This document shows, in pieces, positions 32,996 to 43,830 of a stretch of 64,000 bases of DNA. The number at the start of each line of letters is the position of its first letter. The stretch's first letter is position 1. A program made the position numbers and the translations under genes. Location of the stretch: contig NC_077235.1 of the NCBI RefSeq assembly GCF_027887165.1, positions 13,847,033 to 13,911,032 of the forward strand, read 5' to 3'. Under the pieces are notes generated by a model. It was given only the letters and a program-made list of their open reading frames with translations, made no database searches and was not told the origin of the DNA. Source of the DNA: Monodelphis domestica. Taxonomy: Eukaryota > Chordata > Mammalia > Didelphimorphia > Didelphidae.

Positions 32996-33777
32996 GCTTT
33001 AGACCCCACTGGTGTCAGTATTTTCTATCAATCACTGTAAATATTGTGACTACATATTGGAAATCATCATCCATGGGTATTCTTTCTCTCTGTCTGTCTC
33101 TCCTCTTCTCTGTCTGCAAGGCATAGATTTCGCTGAGTAGGAAGGAGGTTAAGGCAAGAAAAGGGGCTAACTGGGTCCCTTTGGGCTGCCAGGGAGCTCT
33201 CTTTGTTATGTAACTTTAAAGTTGTGATGATGGCAGCTGCCAGTTTTGTAAAAACCCTTTTTAGCTGTTCTGAGTCTCCTTAAAGGAAAAGCACACAACA
33301 GAATTGACATTCTTTCCCTGGCACCTCCAAATCAGGGTTTTGTCTGTTGATAGAAGCTTGAGAAATCGTGAGTTGAGATGTTTGTGATATTCAGCCGAGC
33401 TCCTTAAATAATCCTTTAGATGAGAGCTGGGACTCCTCAGAAGAAATCATTTTGAAAGAAAGAGAAAGGAGCCTCAGCAGAGGAGCCTTAGTGAAAGTTC
33501 ATCTGCTTTGCCTTTCTTTACCTTACCTTGCTTGGAGAATACTTGAAGCCCCCTCCAGTGGATCCTGGATTCATCTCATTCTGAAGATCAGAGATTAAAG
33601 GCCCAAGAGAATGCAACCTCAGAGAACGTGGATCATTAGGGCGGTGCTGGTCCAGGTAGCTAACATTTCCTATGTAATTAGCAAAGGTATCCAAGTGTGG
33701 GTGCTGTTTCTGCCAGAAGAAGGAATTGGGTGTCCTTTTTGCTTCCTGGAGGCCACAGAACAATTGGTAGAATAGTT
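32996..33777. other. Unique non-coding sequence
   Basis: No transposon recognised. The 81-codon minus-strand frame at 33518-33763 reads without low complexity but shows no known domain. Confidence 0.45.
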
Positions 33778-33813
33778 TGTATGTATGTATGTATGTGTGT
33801 ATGTATGTATGTT
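33778..33813. repeat. (TATG)n microsatellite
   Basis: About nine TATG/TGTG tetranucleotide units, read directly. Confidence 0.95.
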
Positions 33814-34212
33814 TTTATCCCCCATCTACAATTCTATGATTCGATGATTCTCATTGATTAACTTTGGAGCCTTTGGACCCTGTAGTGTCCTGAGGCATTA
33901 AAGAAGGATTAATTTGGTTGCTCTGGAATGGATGAATGGACGTCTTCCAAATTTATTAGACTTCTCAACATCATCCAAATAACCAAAGGCTGGCAAGTCT
34001 TTGCTTTATTAGGGAGCAACCTGGTTTCACTGATTTGATTTGGGAATACTGTGGAGAGCCGGGTCTTTAGAATGCAAACTTCAGATTCTGACTTCACTCT
34101 CAGCCCTGGGCCAGTAAACAACAAGGTTTGTTGTTCTTGTTTTCCTTTAGAACATTGTGTAGCATCAGTCTGTGCACAGATGCTGAGTGAATGCCATATA
34201 ACATTGTCTGCT
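33814..34212. other. Unique non-coding sequence
   Basis: No gene or repeat recognised. Confidence 0.5.
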
Positions 34213-34214
34213 CT

Positions 34215-34400
34215 GAAACGAGGAAGCCTAGCATAGTAGAATAGACGTCAAATTTATTGCCTGTGGACTTGAGTTCAAATCCTTCTTCAAACCCTACCTG
34301 TGTGATGATATTGGGAAGCTCATTTAGCCTCTCTAGTCTTAGTTTCTTCATGTACAAAATTAGGGGCTGAACAAGATGATTTCAGAGATCCCTTTTACCC
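34215..34400 (+). mobile_element. MIR-like SINE
   Basis: 'gcctagcatagtagaataga', 'ggacttgagttcaaatcctt', 'tgtgatgatattgggaagct', 'catttagcctctctagtctt' and 'ttaggggctgaacaagatga', then 'tttcagagatccc'. Confidence 0.8.
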
Positions 34401-34625
34401 ATACATGAAGAAATTTGCCTTCCTTTCCCCCCATAGAGATGATAGGATATAAATTATGGCAAGCCACAAACAAACCAATAAATTACGTATATATACATGC
34501 ACACACACTCCATATATTTTTACTCTCTCGTGACTCTCTAAGAATTTGTGTGTACATACAAAGAATTCTGCTGCCTCTTCAACAAATCTAATATTCTCTC
34601 AACTATTCCAGTACAATGTTCTACC
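34401..34625. other. Unique sequence with short AT/AC-rich tract
   Basis: A simple-repeat-like stretch 'acgtatatatacatgcacac' lies near 34485-34508. Nothing else is recognised. Confidence 0.5.
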
Positions 34626-34631
34626 TCTGGC

Positions 34632-34692
34632 TTTCTATCTTCAATGCCTAACACATAATAGGCGCCTAGGAAACGATTGTTGAATGATGACC
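34632..34692 (+). mobile_element. L2 3'-terminal relic
   Basis: 'cttcaatgcctaacacataa' and 'taggcgcctaggaaacgatt', then 'gttgaatgatga', match the sense L2 3' terminus. Confidence 0.75.
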
Positions 34693-34790
34693 TCATTGGC
34701 TTCTCAGGCTACTGAACATGGGAAGCTGCCTCAAACTGCCACCACTCAATTCATACAAAAATAACTATTCTATGCGCGAATAATTAAAGG

Positions 34791-34848
34791 CATTCACCAG
34801 GAACAAGGACTAAAATGTATTGTTATTAGAAAACCCTCAAAGGTACTC
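34791..34848 (+). repeat. 58-bp module, copy 2
   Basis: Direct repeat of 30538-30595 with three substitutions (C/G, G/A, G/A) and no gap. Flanks are unrelated. Confidence 0.9.
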
Positions 34849-35658
34849 TGGATGGCTTAGGTATAACCAGGAAATGGGCCTGGACTGGGCCAGATAAGGT
34901 GAAAGCTCACCAGCCAGATTCCAAGGCCCCTGGGAAGAGAGCCCCAAATAATGGTGGAGGAGATCACATTGCACAAGCCACCATCATGGCTTGGCGCTGA
35001 CCAGAAAAATCTGTATTTGATTTTGCAACCCTTTTCAGCTTAGATGTTAGAACAAGATCCATGAAATCTTACTCCAAGGATTACAAGTCCCCAGAAAAGA
35101 AAGATTTTAGAAAATTCACCAAGCATCCTCTCTTTTGCCTTCTTCAGTTCTGACAGGAGGAGCTTTTATGCTCCTGTATTGTTCCTCCCACATTCTGACA
35201 ATCAAGTTAACGGGCAAAGTACTCTAACTAGACTAGCAGTTGGTATCATTCTTAAACTTATTTTAAGACCCTCCTGCAGCAGCAGGTTTGACAAAATGGA
35301 AATCTTCTCATTTAAAATCACCAGGTGCTGCATTCAGACCCCTCTAGGAGCAATGGTATGGGGAAAATTCTTCAGGTATGTGTTTGATTATATGACCACT
35401 CTGTCAGTTCCTACTCAGAGATCCTGGGACAAAAAAAGAAGCCAGGAACCTATAAAGTGGAGTAGATACCCTCATAATGACAGGCTCTGTGATCTGAAGT
35501 AGTTGTTTAAATAACACCATAGTGATCTTTGGGTTGAGGAAGGTATAGGAAGTGGTGATATGAGAGGATAAGGAAGGCCACAAAAAGGACTATATATGAA
35601 ACTGGGGTTCATATTATGTCTTGTTTTTCTGAGATGAATGAGAGTAGGAAGAAATACA
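34849..35658. other. Unique non-coding sequence
   Basis: About 0.8 kb with no recognised repeat. The 107-codon frame 35179-35502 has no domain and sits among repeats; I do not call it a gene. Confidence 0.45.
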
Positions 35659-35659
35659 G

Positions 35660-35912
35660 AGGCAGCTATGAGGCTCAGTATATAGAGTACTGGGCCTAAA
35701 GTCAGAAAGACAGAGTTCAAATTTGACTTCAGACACTCAATTAGCTATGTGAGCCTGGACAAGTCACTTAACATCTGTTTGCCTTAATTCACTAAAGAAA
35801 GAAATGGCAAACTAGTCCAAGTAGTTTTTTTGCCAAGAAAACCCCATGGATAACACTGGCCAGCTACGGTGGTCCCAAAGAGTCAGATAGGACTTAATGG
35901 CCTGAAGAATGT
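35660..35912 (+). mobile_element. Marsupial tRNA-derived SINE (type 1), full length
   Basis: 'cagaggcagctatgaggctc', 'agtatatagagtactgggcc', 'gttcaaatttgacttcagac', 'gtgagcctggacaagtcact', 'gaaatggcaaactagtccaa', 'gccaagaaaaccccatggat' and 'ccaaagagtcagataggact'. Confidence 0.95.
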
Positions 35913-35984
35913 ATATTTACATATAAACAATTTACCCTGGTAGTATCAATGTTTACCTACTTTTTTGTATCCTCTTCTGAACTT

Positions 35985-36650
35985 CTTTATGCTCTTTCTT
36001 GTTTAGTAAAAATTTTTTGGATACTTTTTTCTTTTGGCATCATTGTTATTATTCCTTGTATACCTCCTGTTCCCCATAAAAGCCTTCTCTCATAACATTA
36101 AGCCGATCCCTACATTGGCCCTGTCTGAAAATGTTTGTCTCGTTCACATCACTAGTCTGTCACCTCTCTCTTTAGAGGCGAGAAGCATGCTTCATATCAC
36201 CCTCTATGTCTAGTAGAACTTAGGGAAAGTATTCCCGAGTTTTAGCGAATTTGAGAGATCCTTCCAAATTGCTTTCCAGAATGATTAGAACAATTCACAG
36301 CTTCATCAACAGTGTGTTCACTGCCTGTCATCCTCCCACAAAATCTCCAACAATTTACTTTTTTTTTTGCCATCTTTACCAACTTGATGGATGTGAAGTG
36401 GAACCTCAGAGCTGCTTTAATTTGCATTTCTTTTATTTTTAGTGATTTGGTGTATTTTCTTAATCGTTCAGATTTCTTGCCTTGAGAATTACTTGTTCAT
36501 ATCCCAAATGGCTAGTGTTATATATTTGTATTAAATTCTATTTGTGTTTCGTATGTCAGGTCTTTAGCATAGATTTGCTGCATTTTCCCCAGTTAACATT
36601 TTCCCTTCTAACTGCATTGATGGAGTTTGTGCAAAATCTTTTGATTTTGT
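35985..36650 (-). mobile_element. L1 LINE: ORF2 C-terminal region and 3' UTR
   Basis: On the minus strand, 36427-36242 reads like the Cys/His-rich L1 ORF2 C-terminus: IKAALRFHFTSIKLVK, then a KKVNCWRFCGRM segment and EAVNCSNHSGKQF. These parallel the mammalian IKTTMRYHLTPVRM, CWRGCGE and LVQPLWK positions. The low-coordinate part (36085-36230) contains L1 3'-UTR words ('ctacattggccctgtctgaa', 'cacctctctctttagaggcg'). It is truncated at the 5' side near 36650 and carries disruptions. Confidence 0.78.
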
Positions 36651-36669
36651 CTAGCCTTTGAGGGAGGAG

Positions 36670-36900
36670 CAAAGTAGTACACTGGGCCTGAAGTCAGGAA
36701 GATCCAAGTTCCAATCCAGTCTTGGGAACTTAGTGACCCTGGGCAAGTCACTCAACATCTATCTACTGTAAAATTGGGATAAAAATAGCAGCTGCTTCAC
36801 ATATCATTTTGAGGATCACATAAGATAATATTTGTGAATCATTCAGCACACTGCTTGCCACATAGCAGGGGTTTAATAAATGCTTATTCTCTTCCCCTTC
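36670..36900 (+). mobile_element. Marsupial CORE/MIR-like SINE
   Basis: 'gcaaagtagtacactgggcc', 'tgaagtcaggaagatccaag', 'gtgaccctgggcaagtcact', 'gtaaaattgggataaaaata', 'gatcacataagataatattt' and 'ttgccacatagcaggggttt', then 'aataaatgcttatt'. Confidence 0.88.
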
Positions 36901-36913
36901 CCAATAATTATTA

Positions 36914-37150
36914 GAGGCAGCTAGGTGGCTCAGTGGATGGATTTTGGACTTGAATTCAGGAAAACCCAAGTTCAAATCCAGCCTCTGATGTTTGCCTCAG
37001 TTTCCTCATCTTTAAAATAGAGATAATTATAACACACCTCCAAGAGTAGTTGTAAGAATCAGATGAGGTGGTAATATTTGTAAAGTGCTTAGCATAGTAC
37101 CTGGAACATCATGGGTGCTATAGAAATGCTAACTATTATTATTATTAGAT
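36914..37150 (+). mobile_element. Marsupial CORE/MIR-like SINE
   Basis: 'gaggcagctaggtggctcag', 'tggatggattttggacttga', 'gttcaaatccagcctctgat', 'gcctcagtttcctcatcttt', 'gtaatatttgtaaagtgctt' and 'gtgctatagaaatgctaact', followed by a short ATT repeat (about 37134-37148). It lies 14 bp from another SINE of the same orientation. Confidence 0.93.
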
Positions 37151-37359
37151 ATCTCTTCCTTCCATCCTCTTCTACTATTTTTTGAGGTGATATTTTATAT
37201 ACAGGCCATGTATCCATTTGGTGTTTATTATGGAAGATGGCATTAACTATTGTTTTAAGCCTAATTTCTGTCAGATTTTTATAAAATACAGAAGCTTTAA
37301 TCCCCAGTTGTTTTTTCAAACACCATGTAATAATACTAATTATTATAATAATTGCTAGC

Positions 37360-37500
37360 ATTTAGATTGTATTTTTAAGCTTGCCTTGAGGCCTTGAGAT
37401 TGGCATATGAGAATCCATTGAAAGAACTCGAGAAGTTTAGCCCGGAGAAGAGAAAGTTGGGGTGGGGCATGACAGATCCCTTTCTTGGAAGGGTCATCAT
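37360..37500 (+). mobile_element. CR1/L3-like LINE fragment (ORF2 C-terminal part)
   Basis: 'ggcatatgagaatccattga', 'aagaactcgagaagtttagc' and 'ccggagaagagaaagttggg' match the sense CR1-like region 'tatgaggatcggttgaaggaactgggg...tttagcctggagaagagaag'. It lies upstream of the RT-encoding piece at 37815-38100, which is the reverse of the order expected in one element. Confidence 0.68.
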
Positions 37501-37559
37501 CTGGAAAGGGATTCATTATGAGCCACAGGCGACCTAGGTATAATGGGTACAATGAATGA

Positions 37560-37812
37560 TGCTGCTGCTAAAAGTATTTATGTCACACCTACTATGTGCC
37601 AGACAGTTGCATTGCAAATGTTATTTCATTTGATCCTCCTATTAACTCTGTAAGATTGGCACTATAAATATCCCCATTTACAGAAGAGCACACTGAGGCT
37701 GAGAAAAATTAAGAGATTTACCTGGTGTGGCTACACAGTTTATAAATATCTGGGCTTGGATTTGAACTCAGATCTTCTTGACAACAGGGCCAGCACTATA
37801 GACCTGCCTTAA
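37560..37812 (-). mobile_element. MIR-like SINE, long copy
   Basis: 'cctactatgtgccagacagt', 'ttatttcatttgatcctcct', 'atccccatttacagaagagc', 'aagagatttacctggtgtgg' and 'ggatttgaactcagatcttc', then 'cagcactatagacctgcc'. Almost complete antisense MIR. Confidence 0.9.
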
Positions 37813-37814
37813 TG

Positions 37815-38130
37815 ATTTTGCATTAATTAATGAGCAGATCTCTTGTGGAGTGCCCCAGAGATTCTGTGCTATTTAACCTTTTTAATTGACTTGGAAAGAG
37901 TCATAGCTGGCATCCTTATCAAATGTGCAGATGACATTAGGCTGGAAGATATGACTAACACATAGGATAACTGAATCCAGATCCCCAAAGTCCTAATAGG
38001 CAAGAACATTGGACTGAGTCTAATGAGGTGAAATCAGTGACAGATAAATGGCAAATCTTATACTGAGGTCCAAAAATACCAACTTTACAAGTACAATATA
38101 GCAGGGCAGGCATGGCTGGATCTCGTGAGG
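37815..38130 (+). mobile_element. CR1/L3-like LINE fragment (reverse transcriptase part)
   Basis: Starts with 'gtggagtgccccagagattc', then 'gtgctatttaacctttttaa'. A frame reads LIKCADDIRLEDM (about 37912-37950), the FADD-type RT active-site region with Phe replaced by Cys. Stops and frameshifts make it a dead fragment. Downstream 'ctttacaagtacaatatagc' and 'agggcaggcatggctgg' also follow the family. Confidence 0.75.
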
Positions 38131-39060
38131 TGGGTAGCAATCCATCAATTCAATCATTATTGCTGGGGTGAGAGGCAAAAAGTCAACATTTGAGTAACAG
38201 ACCTAGGACCCAGCTCGCCTCCTTGAAGGCTCCTGATGAAAGGGATCCTATTCCCTTTCCAGGCAGCCCAGTTCAATACATAGACAATTATTTAATTTAG
38301 ACAAGTTTAAATCAAGGAGGTTATAATCTTCCCAGTGATAGCAGTCAAAGAAAGAAAGCACCTTAGGAAATGAAGGTTATTTTGTCTAAATAAACACAGC
38401 AGCTAACAGCCAATGACCCAGCAGTACAACCTTTAAAAGAGAAAATGAAGTGTGGGACCTAAAAGAACATTTCATTTGCTATGTATGAAAACAAAACCAT
38501 TAATATCAGTATTTTGATGGATGATATTCTCATAATTTCTACTGTGTGGCAAAGCTGTGAATGTTTTAATGGAAGATTTTTACAGTTCAGATAAATGATT
38601 GCCTAACTGTCAACATGGCCCCTGCTTGGATGAATGAAAAGCATTTAAGGGAGTGACACCCTTTGTGTTTACTCAGATGAGTATATAAACTTAAGAGCAT
38701 ATATATGTAAACTTATACAGCCTAACTAGAGATTAATTTTCCTATGAGCACATACAACAATTGGAATGCAAAGCAGCTTTATCATGATTGATGGAGATAA
38801 AGGAACACGACAGGTCTCTATACTTTGGCTGGGCAAATCAGCTTGTAGAAAAATGTAGCCATCATTCATCTCCCCCCACCCCCCCCCCAAGTAAAACTGA
38901 ATGCAATGAAATGAATTTGGATATTGGAAGATGATGATTTGAATACACTGACTGATTGAAAAAGCCATGCTTGAAGATCTTGCTGTGTATCAGAAAAAAA
39001 TCTTGCTGGAAAAGGAACCGTTCGGTCTAACCATTGATTTGGTGTCACATTGCTTAAATG
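38131..39060. other. Unique non-coding sequence, includes a C-run
   Basis: About 0.9 kb with no transposon recognised. A C-rich run lies at 38872-38888. The two minus-strand frames at 38726-38968 and 38866-39069 overlap it in different registers and lack domains. Confidence 0.5.
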
Positions 39061-39065
39061 AAAGA

Positions 39066-39150
39066 TCATAGGGTCATAGATCTGGCACTTGGAAAGGGCC
39101 TTTGAGATCTTCTAGTTTAACCCTTTCATTTTATAGATGAGCAAAGTGAG
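39066..39150. mobile_element. Old interspersed repeat, CR1/MIR-like
   Basis: 'atcatagggtcatagatctg', 'gcacttggaaagggcctttg', 'agatcttctagtttaaccct' and 'ttcattttatagatgagcaa'. It abuts an L1 fragment. Confidence 0.6.
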
Positions 39151-40485
39151 TGTCACGGGGAAGTTGTTTTATTTGCATTTCTTCAGTTATTAGTGATTTG
39201 CATCATTTCATTATATGACTATAGTTTTAATTTCTTCATCTGAGAATTGCCTTTTCATATCATTTAGCCATTTGTCAGTTGGGGAATACTTTGTATTCTT
39301 ATAAATTTGACTCCATTTTCTATGTATCTGAGAAATGACACCTTTTCCCCAAGATATGAAGTGATATAAATGTTTTCCCAGTTTGTTGTTTCCCTTCTAA
39401 TGTTGGTTGTGTAAGTCTTGTTTGTGTAAAACCTTTTTAATTTAATGTAGTCAGTTATTTATTTTATTTTTCATAGTGTTCTCTCTGTTGTGTTTGGACA
39501 TAAATTCTTCCTTTCTCCCCTAATTTGTTTATGGTATCCCCTTTTATTTCTATATCATGTATCCATTTTGACTTTACTTTGGTATATGGTGTGAGGTGTA
39601 GGTCTATGCCTAATTTCTGCCATATGGATTTCCAGTTTTCCCAGCAGTTTTGTCATATACTGAGTTCTTCCAAAAGCTTAGATCTTTGGGTTTGTCAAAC
39701 ACGAGGTTACTATGGCCATGTACCATTGTGTGTTGAATGCCTAAACTATTTCATTGGTCCTCCTATATTTCTTAGCCAGTACCAGATTGTTTTGATGATT
39801 GCCACTTTATAATATAGTTTGAGTTCCTGTACAGCCAACTCACTTTTCTTCATATTTTTTTAATTAATTCCATTGATATTTTAGGTTTCTTGTTCTTCCA
39901 GAAGAATTTGATTACTACTTTTTTTCTGGATCTATGAAATAATTTTGGGGTAGTTTGGTTGTTATAGCATTGAATAGGTAAATTAATTTAGGTTAAATTG
40001 TCATTTTTATTATATTGGCTTGATGTACCCAGGAGCAGTTCATGTTTTTCCAGTTGTTTAGATATTTTGGGTGAAAATTGTTTTGTAATTGTGATCATGG
40101 GCTTGTCTTGGCAGGGAGACTTCCAGGTATTTTATAATGCCTACAGTTACTTTAAATGAGATTTCTCTTTCTCTCTCTTGCTTTGGGGCTTTATTGGTAT
40201 TATAGAGAAATGCTGTTGATTTATATGGGTTTATTTTATATCCTGCAATTTTGCTAAAGTTGTTGTTTCAATAATTGTTTTGATTGATTCTGTAAGTATG
40301 CCATCATATCATCTGCAAGGAGTGATAGCTTTATTTCTTCATTGCCTATTCTAATTTTTTCCATCTCTTCTCTCATTGCTGTAACTAGCATTTCTAGTAT
40401 AAAGTTGAATACTAGTGGCAATAATAGGCATCCTTGCTTTCACTCCTCATCTTAACGAGAAGGCTTCTAGAGTTGAACGTTTTTA
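39150..40485 (-). mobile_element. L1 LINE fragment covering ORF2 from the RT core to the C-terminal region
   Basis: Largest L1 piece in the window (about 1.3 kb). On the minus strand it starts near 40485 with sequence equivalent to 'GCPLSP...' of mammalian ORF2 and reads LSLLADDMMAYL (about 40292-40327), the RT FADD box with Phe replaced by Leu. It continues collinearly through the region after RT to the C-terminal 'cataaaaaatgctccaaatc'-type segment near 39200. Several stops and frameshifts. No 5' UTR, ORF1 or endonuclease is attached. The longest plus-strand frame over it (39525-39812) is antisense noise. Confidence 0.92.
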
Positions 40486-40489
40486 CAAA

Positions 40490-41025
40490 ACTTAATTGGA
40501 ACTAGGTTGTGTGTGTGTATATACTGCCTAAAATTGAGGCAGATATGTAAAGGAGCTGAGATTTTGACAGTGGGACCAATTGTTTCCCCTCTGAAGATCA
40601 TATTTCTTTGGTGACTGAGAGGATCTTAGATCCTGAGTTGAGCTAGGCCTCAAGGGTTATTTCATTTGAGCATTCCCATTTCATTGGGAAGAGTGCCCTC
40701 TCGAGGTAAGATTGAGTCCTTAGAACACCAAGGTAAGGCTACCCCAGAAGGACAGCCCTGTTAACTTGGGGACAAGGTTTCATGCCAGCCTGCCATCTAG
40801 CCATTTCTTATTTTCACTAATCAGCCATGCTAGCTACATGCTATACTCTTCTAGCCTTTGTTATGGAAGAGTAGTAAGTACTGTGAGACCCATAATCTGA
40901 CACTGTTTTCACTGAGGAAATTCTTAAGGGGAAACAACTTTGCTAGGCCACAAAGGAAACTTTTTATTTGAAAGGTACTTTAGGACCCCTTAGTTTCAGT
41001 AACACTGACCTCCTGGCTGGTTCAC
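40490..41025. other. Unique non-coding sequence
   Basis: No gene or repeat recognised apart from a short GT tract near 40510. Confidence 0.5.
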
Positions 41026-41029
41026 AAAC

Positions 41030-41362
41030 AAGATACTCCATCTTTTGGCTCTGGGAATTTTCCCTGAGTGTCTATCCTCCATGTCTGGAAAGCTCTTCCT
41101 CTTCATCTCTGCCTGCTGGCTTTATTTAAGTCCCAATTAAAACGTCATCTTTACAGTAATCTTTATCCAACTTCTCTTAGTCTTAATTATTTCCTATTTA
41201 TCCTGTATGTCACTTGTTTGTACATATTTGTTTGTCTCCCACATTCAGTTGCGAGTTCCTTAGGGGCAGAGATGGATTGTCTCTTTTGCCTCTTTTTGTA
41301 GCTCTTCCTCTTAGCATAGTGCTTGGGGCATAGTTATTGATTAATCAGTGCTTATGGATTGA
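41030..41362 (+). mobile_element. L2 LINE 3' end
   Basis: 'tccatgtctggaaagctctt', 'atttaagtcccaattaaaac', 'gcgagttccttaggggcaga', 'agcatagtgcttggggcata' and 'cagtgcttatggattgatt' in sense order. Confidence 0.85.
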
Positions 41363-41367
41363 TTATG

Positions 41368-41535
41368 CCCATTTTTAAAAGTCTTAGCCTATCTTAGAAT
41401 TGATGCTAAATATCCATTCAGAGGCAAAAGAGCTATGTAGTTAGGGTTAAGTGACTTGCCCAGGGTCTCAGTGTTTGAGGCTAGATTTGAGCCCAGTACC
41501 CATCTTTCTCATGGGGCTTTTCACCCAGTTGTTTC
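41368..41535 (-). mobile_element. Marsupial tRNA-derived SINE (type 2), diverged
   Basis: 'ttaaaagtcttagcctatct', 'tagaattgatgctaaatatc', 'gttaagtgacttgcccaggg', 'tagatttgagcccagtaccc' and 'gcttttcacccagttg', in antisense order. Confidence 0.8.
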
Positions 41536-42160
41536 TGTCACTAAAGAGCTACTGCACAAGTATTGATAATGTAGCTTCTCTTCCCATGAATTTTGGTTAA
41601 GTCTAGTGGACAGCTGCTTTGAAAAGCATTTTGTCCTCCAGATGAAAAACAACACCCGCAACCTCATCACTGTTGATGTGTCCATCGCTGAGTGGTGAGG
41701 AACACCATCAGCCCCGAGATGCAATTGTATGCAGAATGATGGATGACCTACAATATTCTACCCAAAGAAATCTTCTATACAGTTTGTGGCTAGACATATT
41801 TTAGACTAGAAATTCAAAGACAGTCTGATGCCCTTATTGAGGGTAAATAATGGTAAAAGCTCTTCAAATAAGTGACAGAATTATGAACTCTGAAAGTGGT
41901 GCTATTTTAAGGAATGTGTGGGCAGTAGCTGATTCTGAAAGCCCATGAAGAATTTGGCTTGATGAATATGAACCAACTGAATTGTCTCTTAATTGCCTCC
42001 TCTGCCTCTCTTGCCAGCCAAGTCAGGCAAAGTTTATCTCTGGTATTACCCTCATATAACAGCTATTTCCCTGTGGGCCTCTGATTTCACAATGCTATCG
42101 AAACATAAAAATGAATGCAGTAACAGAACCCTGAGTGGGACATAAACAGTCTTTGGTTTG
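41536..42160. other. Unique non-coding sequence
   Basis: No gene or repeat recognised. Confidence 0.5.
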
Positions 42161-42164
42161 TGTG

Positions 42165-42350
42165 ACAGAGCAGAAAGAGTATTAGATTTAGAGCCAGGAA
42201 GAACTTGGTTTAAAGTTTGCTTCTGACAAGTCCTAGCTGTGTGACTATGTGCAAGTCACTTCTTTGAGCCTCAGGTTTCTCTTCTGTAAAATGAGGGAAA
42301 GAGTCCCTCCCTCACAGGGTAGGTTTGAGGCTCAAGTGAAATAAATAGGT
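42165..42350 (+). mobile_element. MIR-like SINE
   Basis: 'agcagaaagagtattagatt', 'tagagccaggaagaacttgg', 'gtgactatgtgcaagtcact', 'gagcctcaggtttctcttct' and 'gtaaaatgagggaaagagtc'. Confidence 0.82.
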
Positions 42351-42374
42351 TAGTAGTATTTCTATCATCTGCTT

Positions 42375-42510
42375 GAGTCTCATGAAGAAACCAAGGGCCA
42401 GAGAGGGGAAGAAACTTATCCAAGGTCACACAGATAGTGAGTAATAGAGGCATGATTTGAATCCATTTCTCCTTGATTCCAAATCCACCCTTTATTCCCA
42501 CCGTACTACC
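42375..42510 (-). mobile_element. MIR-like SINE, partial
   Basis: 'gaaaccaagggccagagagg', 'gaagaaacttatccaaggtc', 'acacagatagtgagtaatag' and 'tgatttgaatccatttctcc', in antisense order. It faces the plus-strand SINE immediately upstream. Confidence 0.72.
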
Positions 42511-43544
42511 TTGGCCTTTATTCCACAGTTGATTGTCCAAATGCTTCCCATTTTCATGTTGCCTTTATTTTCGTTTTCTTGTCCTGAAAAATGCCCATTG
42601 GTTTGGTGTATTTTGGAAGAAGCATAGTATATAAACACAGGCTTAATCTCTTTCCAGGAAAATGTGTCTTTTCCCAGCCCTGAAAGGAACCTTCCTAGTC
42701 GGGGCTCTGGTTCCTAATTCCCATGGCTGGCACTCTTCTTCCTTTGGCAAAGGCACTCTGATAAATGAGATTTTTTTTACCATGTATCAAATGAAGAAGT
42801 TCTTAAATTACTTTTCTATCTTTAAGTTTGGATTCTGCAATTTAAAAAATAAAACCCCCTTTGCACAAAGTCACATGGAAAGTGGATCAAATGTTGTGCT
42901 TTGAAATGAGGCCCAGGTTTTCCCGAGTAGGGGTTTTGGTGTTAAAGGATTCTTGGATTTGTACAAGAGCTGTGTACTCGGAACCCTGAGGCTGCAGGTG
43001 GCGGCTGCTTTTGATCATGAAGCTCTGCTTAGATTTCCCTCATCAAAAGCTCTTGTATAATGTGGTTCCATGGATAGGAGGCTCATTTCATCTCAGTGCC
43101 AGACAAAGCAGCCTGGCTTGCAAGCGTCAGACATACTGATGTGGCCACTCATATCCTCCTCTGTCGGGTTTTGCCACAAGCAAATGATTCTGCTGGACAG
43201 TGAGCTTTGTATAATGGTTGCCCCTTGGGCTTTAGGGATCTCACTCAAAAAGGCTTGCACTGTTCCTAATGAAAAATCAGGGACATATCAGTCAATCCAC
43301 AGATCACCAACAGGACACCTACCTTGCCATTGTGGGCACTTAGCTCAAGTGAGGTTCATTATCAAAACTGTTATTGGCCCCAGATTTTCCAGGAACAAGG
43401 TATTCCTTGTGGATCTGATTTACTTCGTGCCTGGATCTATTTCCGGAGATACCAAATGAGTCAGAACTTACATTATGTCCTGAGGTCTCAAAGAACTTTT
43501 TCTAGTTTCATTCATTCTTTCATTCCTTGTCAAGCACTTATTAA
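42511..43544. other. Unique non-coding sequence
   Basis: About 1 kb. It contains the inverted repeat at 42962-43057. The 129-codon frame 43070-43459 has no recognised domain and its 3' part is overlapped by another frame, so I leave it uncalled. Confidence 0.45.
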
Positions 43545-43830
43545 GTCCCATTCAGCTCAACTACTCAAGAAGTTTCAGTGGCTCCCCATTGTTTATAGGA
43601 ATAAAACATAAGCTTCTCATTGGGCACTTAGAACCCCAGACAGTTTGCCTCCATCCTATCTTTCTGTTCTTATTTCTTAGCCCTTCCCTTCAGGCACTAC
43701 ATTCCAGGCAAACTGGCCTATTTGATGTCCCCTGTTCAAAACATTTCATCTCCCGCCTCTGAGCTTTTGAAAAGTATGTCCTCCATACCTGTAGGGCCCT
43801 GGGTCCTTGCCTTTAAGCTCTTAAAGTCTA
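43545..43830 (+). mobile_element. L2 LINE fragment
   Basis: 'ttcagtggctccccattgtt', 'taggaataaaacataagctt', 'agtttgcctccatcctatct', 'tacattccaggcaaactggc' and 'ctatttgatgtcccctgttc' are the sense L2 region 5' of its 3' end. The first third of the 154-codon frame at 43722-44186 comes from this element. Confidence 0.8.

Noticed and set aside
36242..36427. Cys/His-containing 61-codon minus frame as a small zinc-finger protein
   Set aside because: It aligns with the C-terminal Cys/His region of L1 ORF2.
43070..43459. 129-codon frame
   Set aside because: No recognisable domain, no neighbouring exon, and its composition is ordinary for chance frames in moderately GC-balanced DNA.
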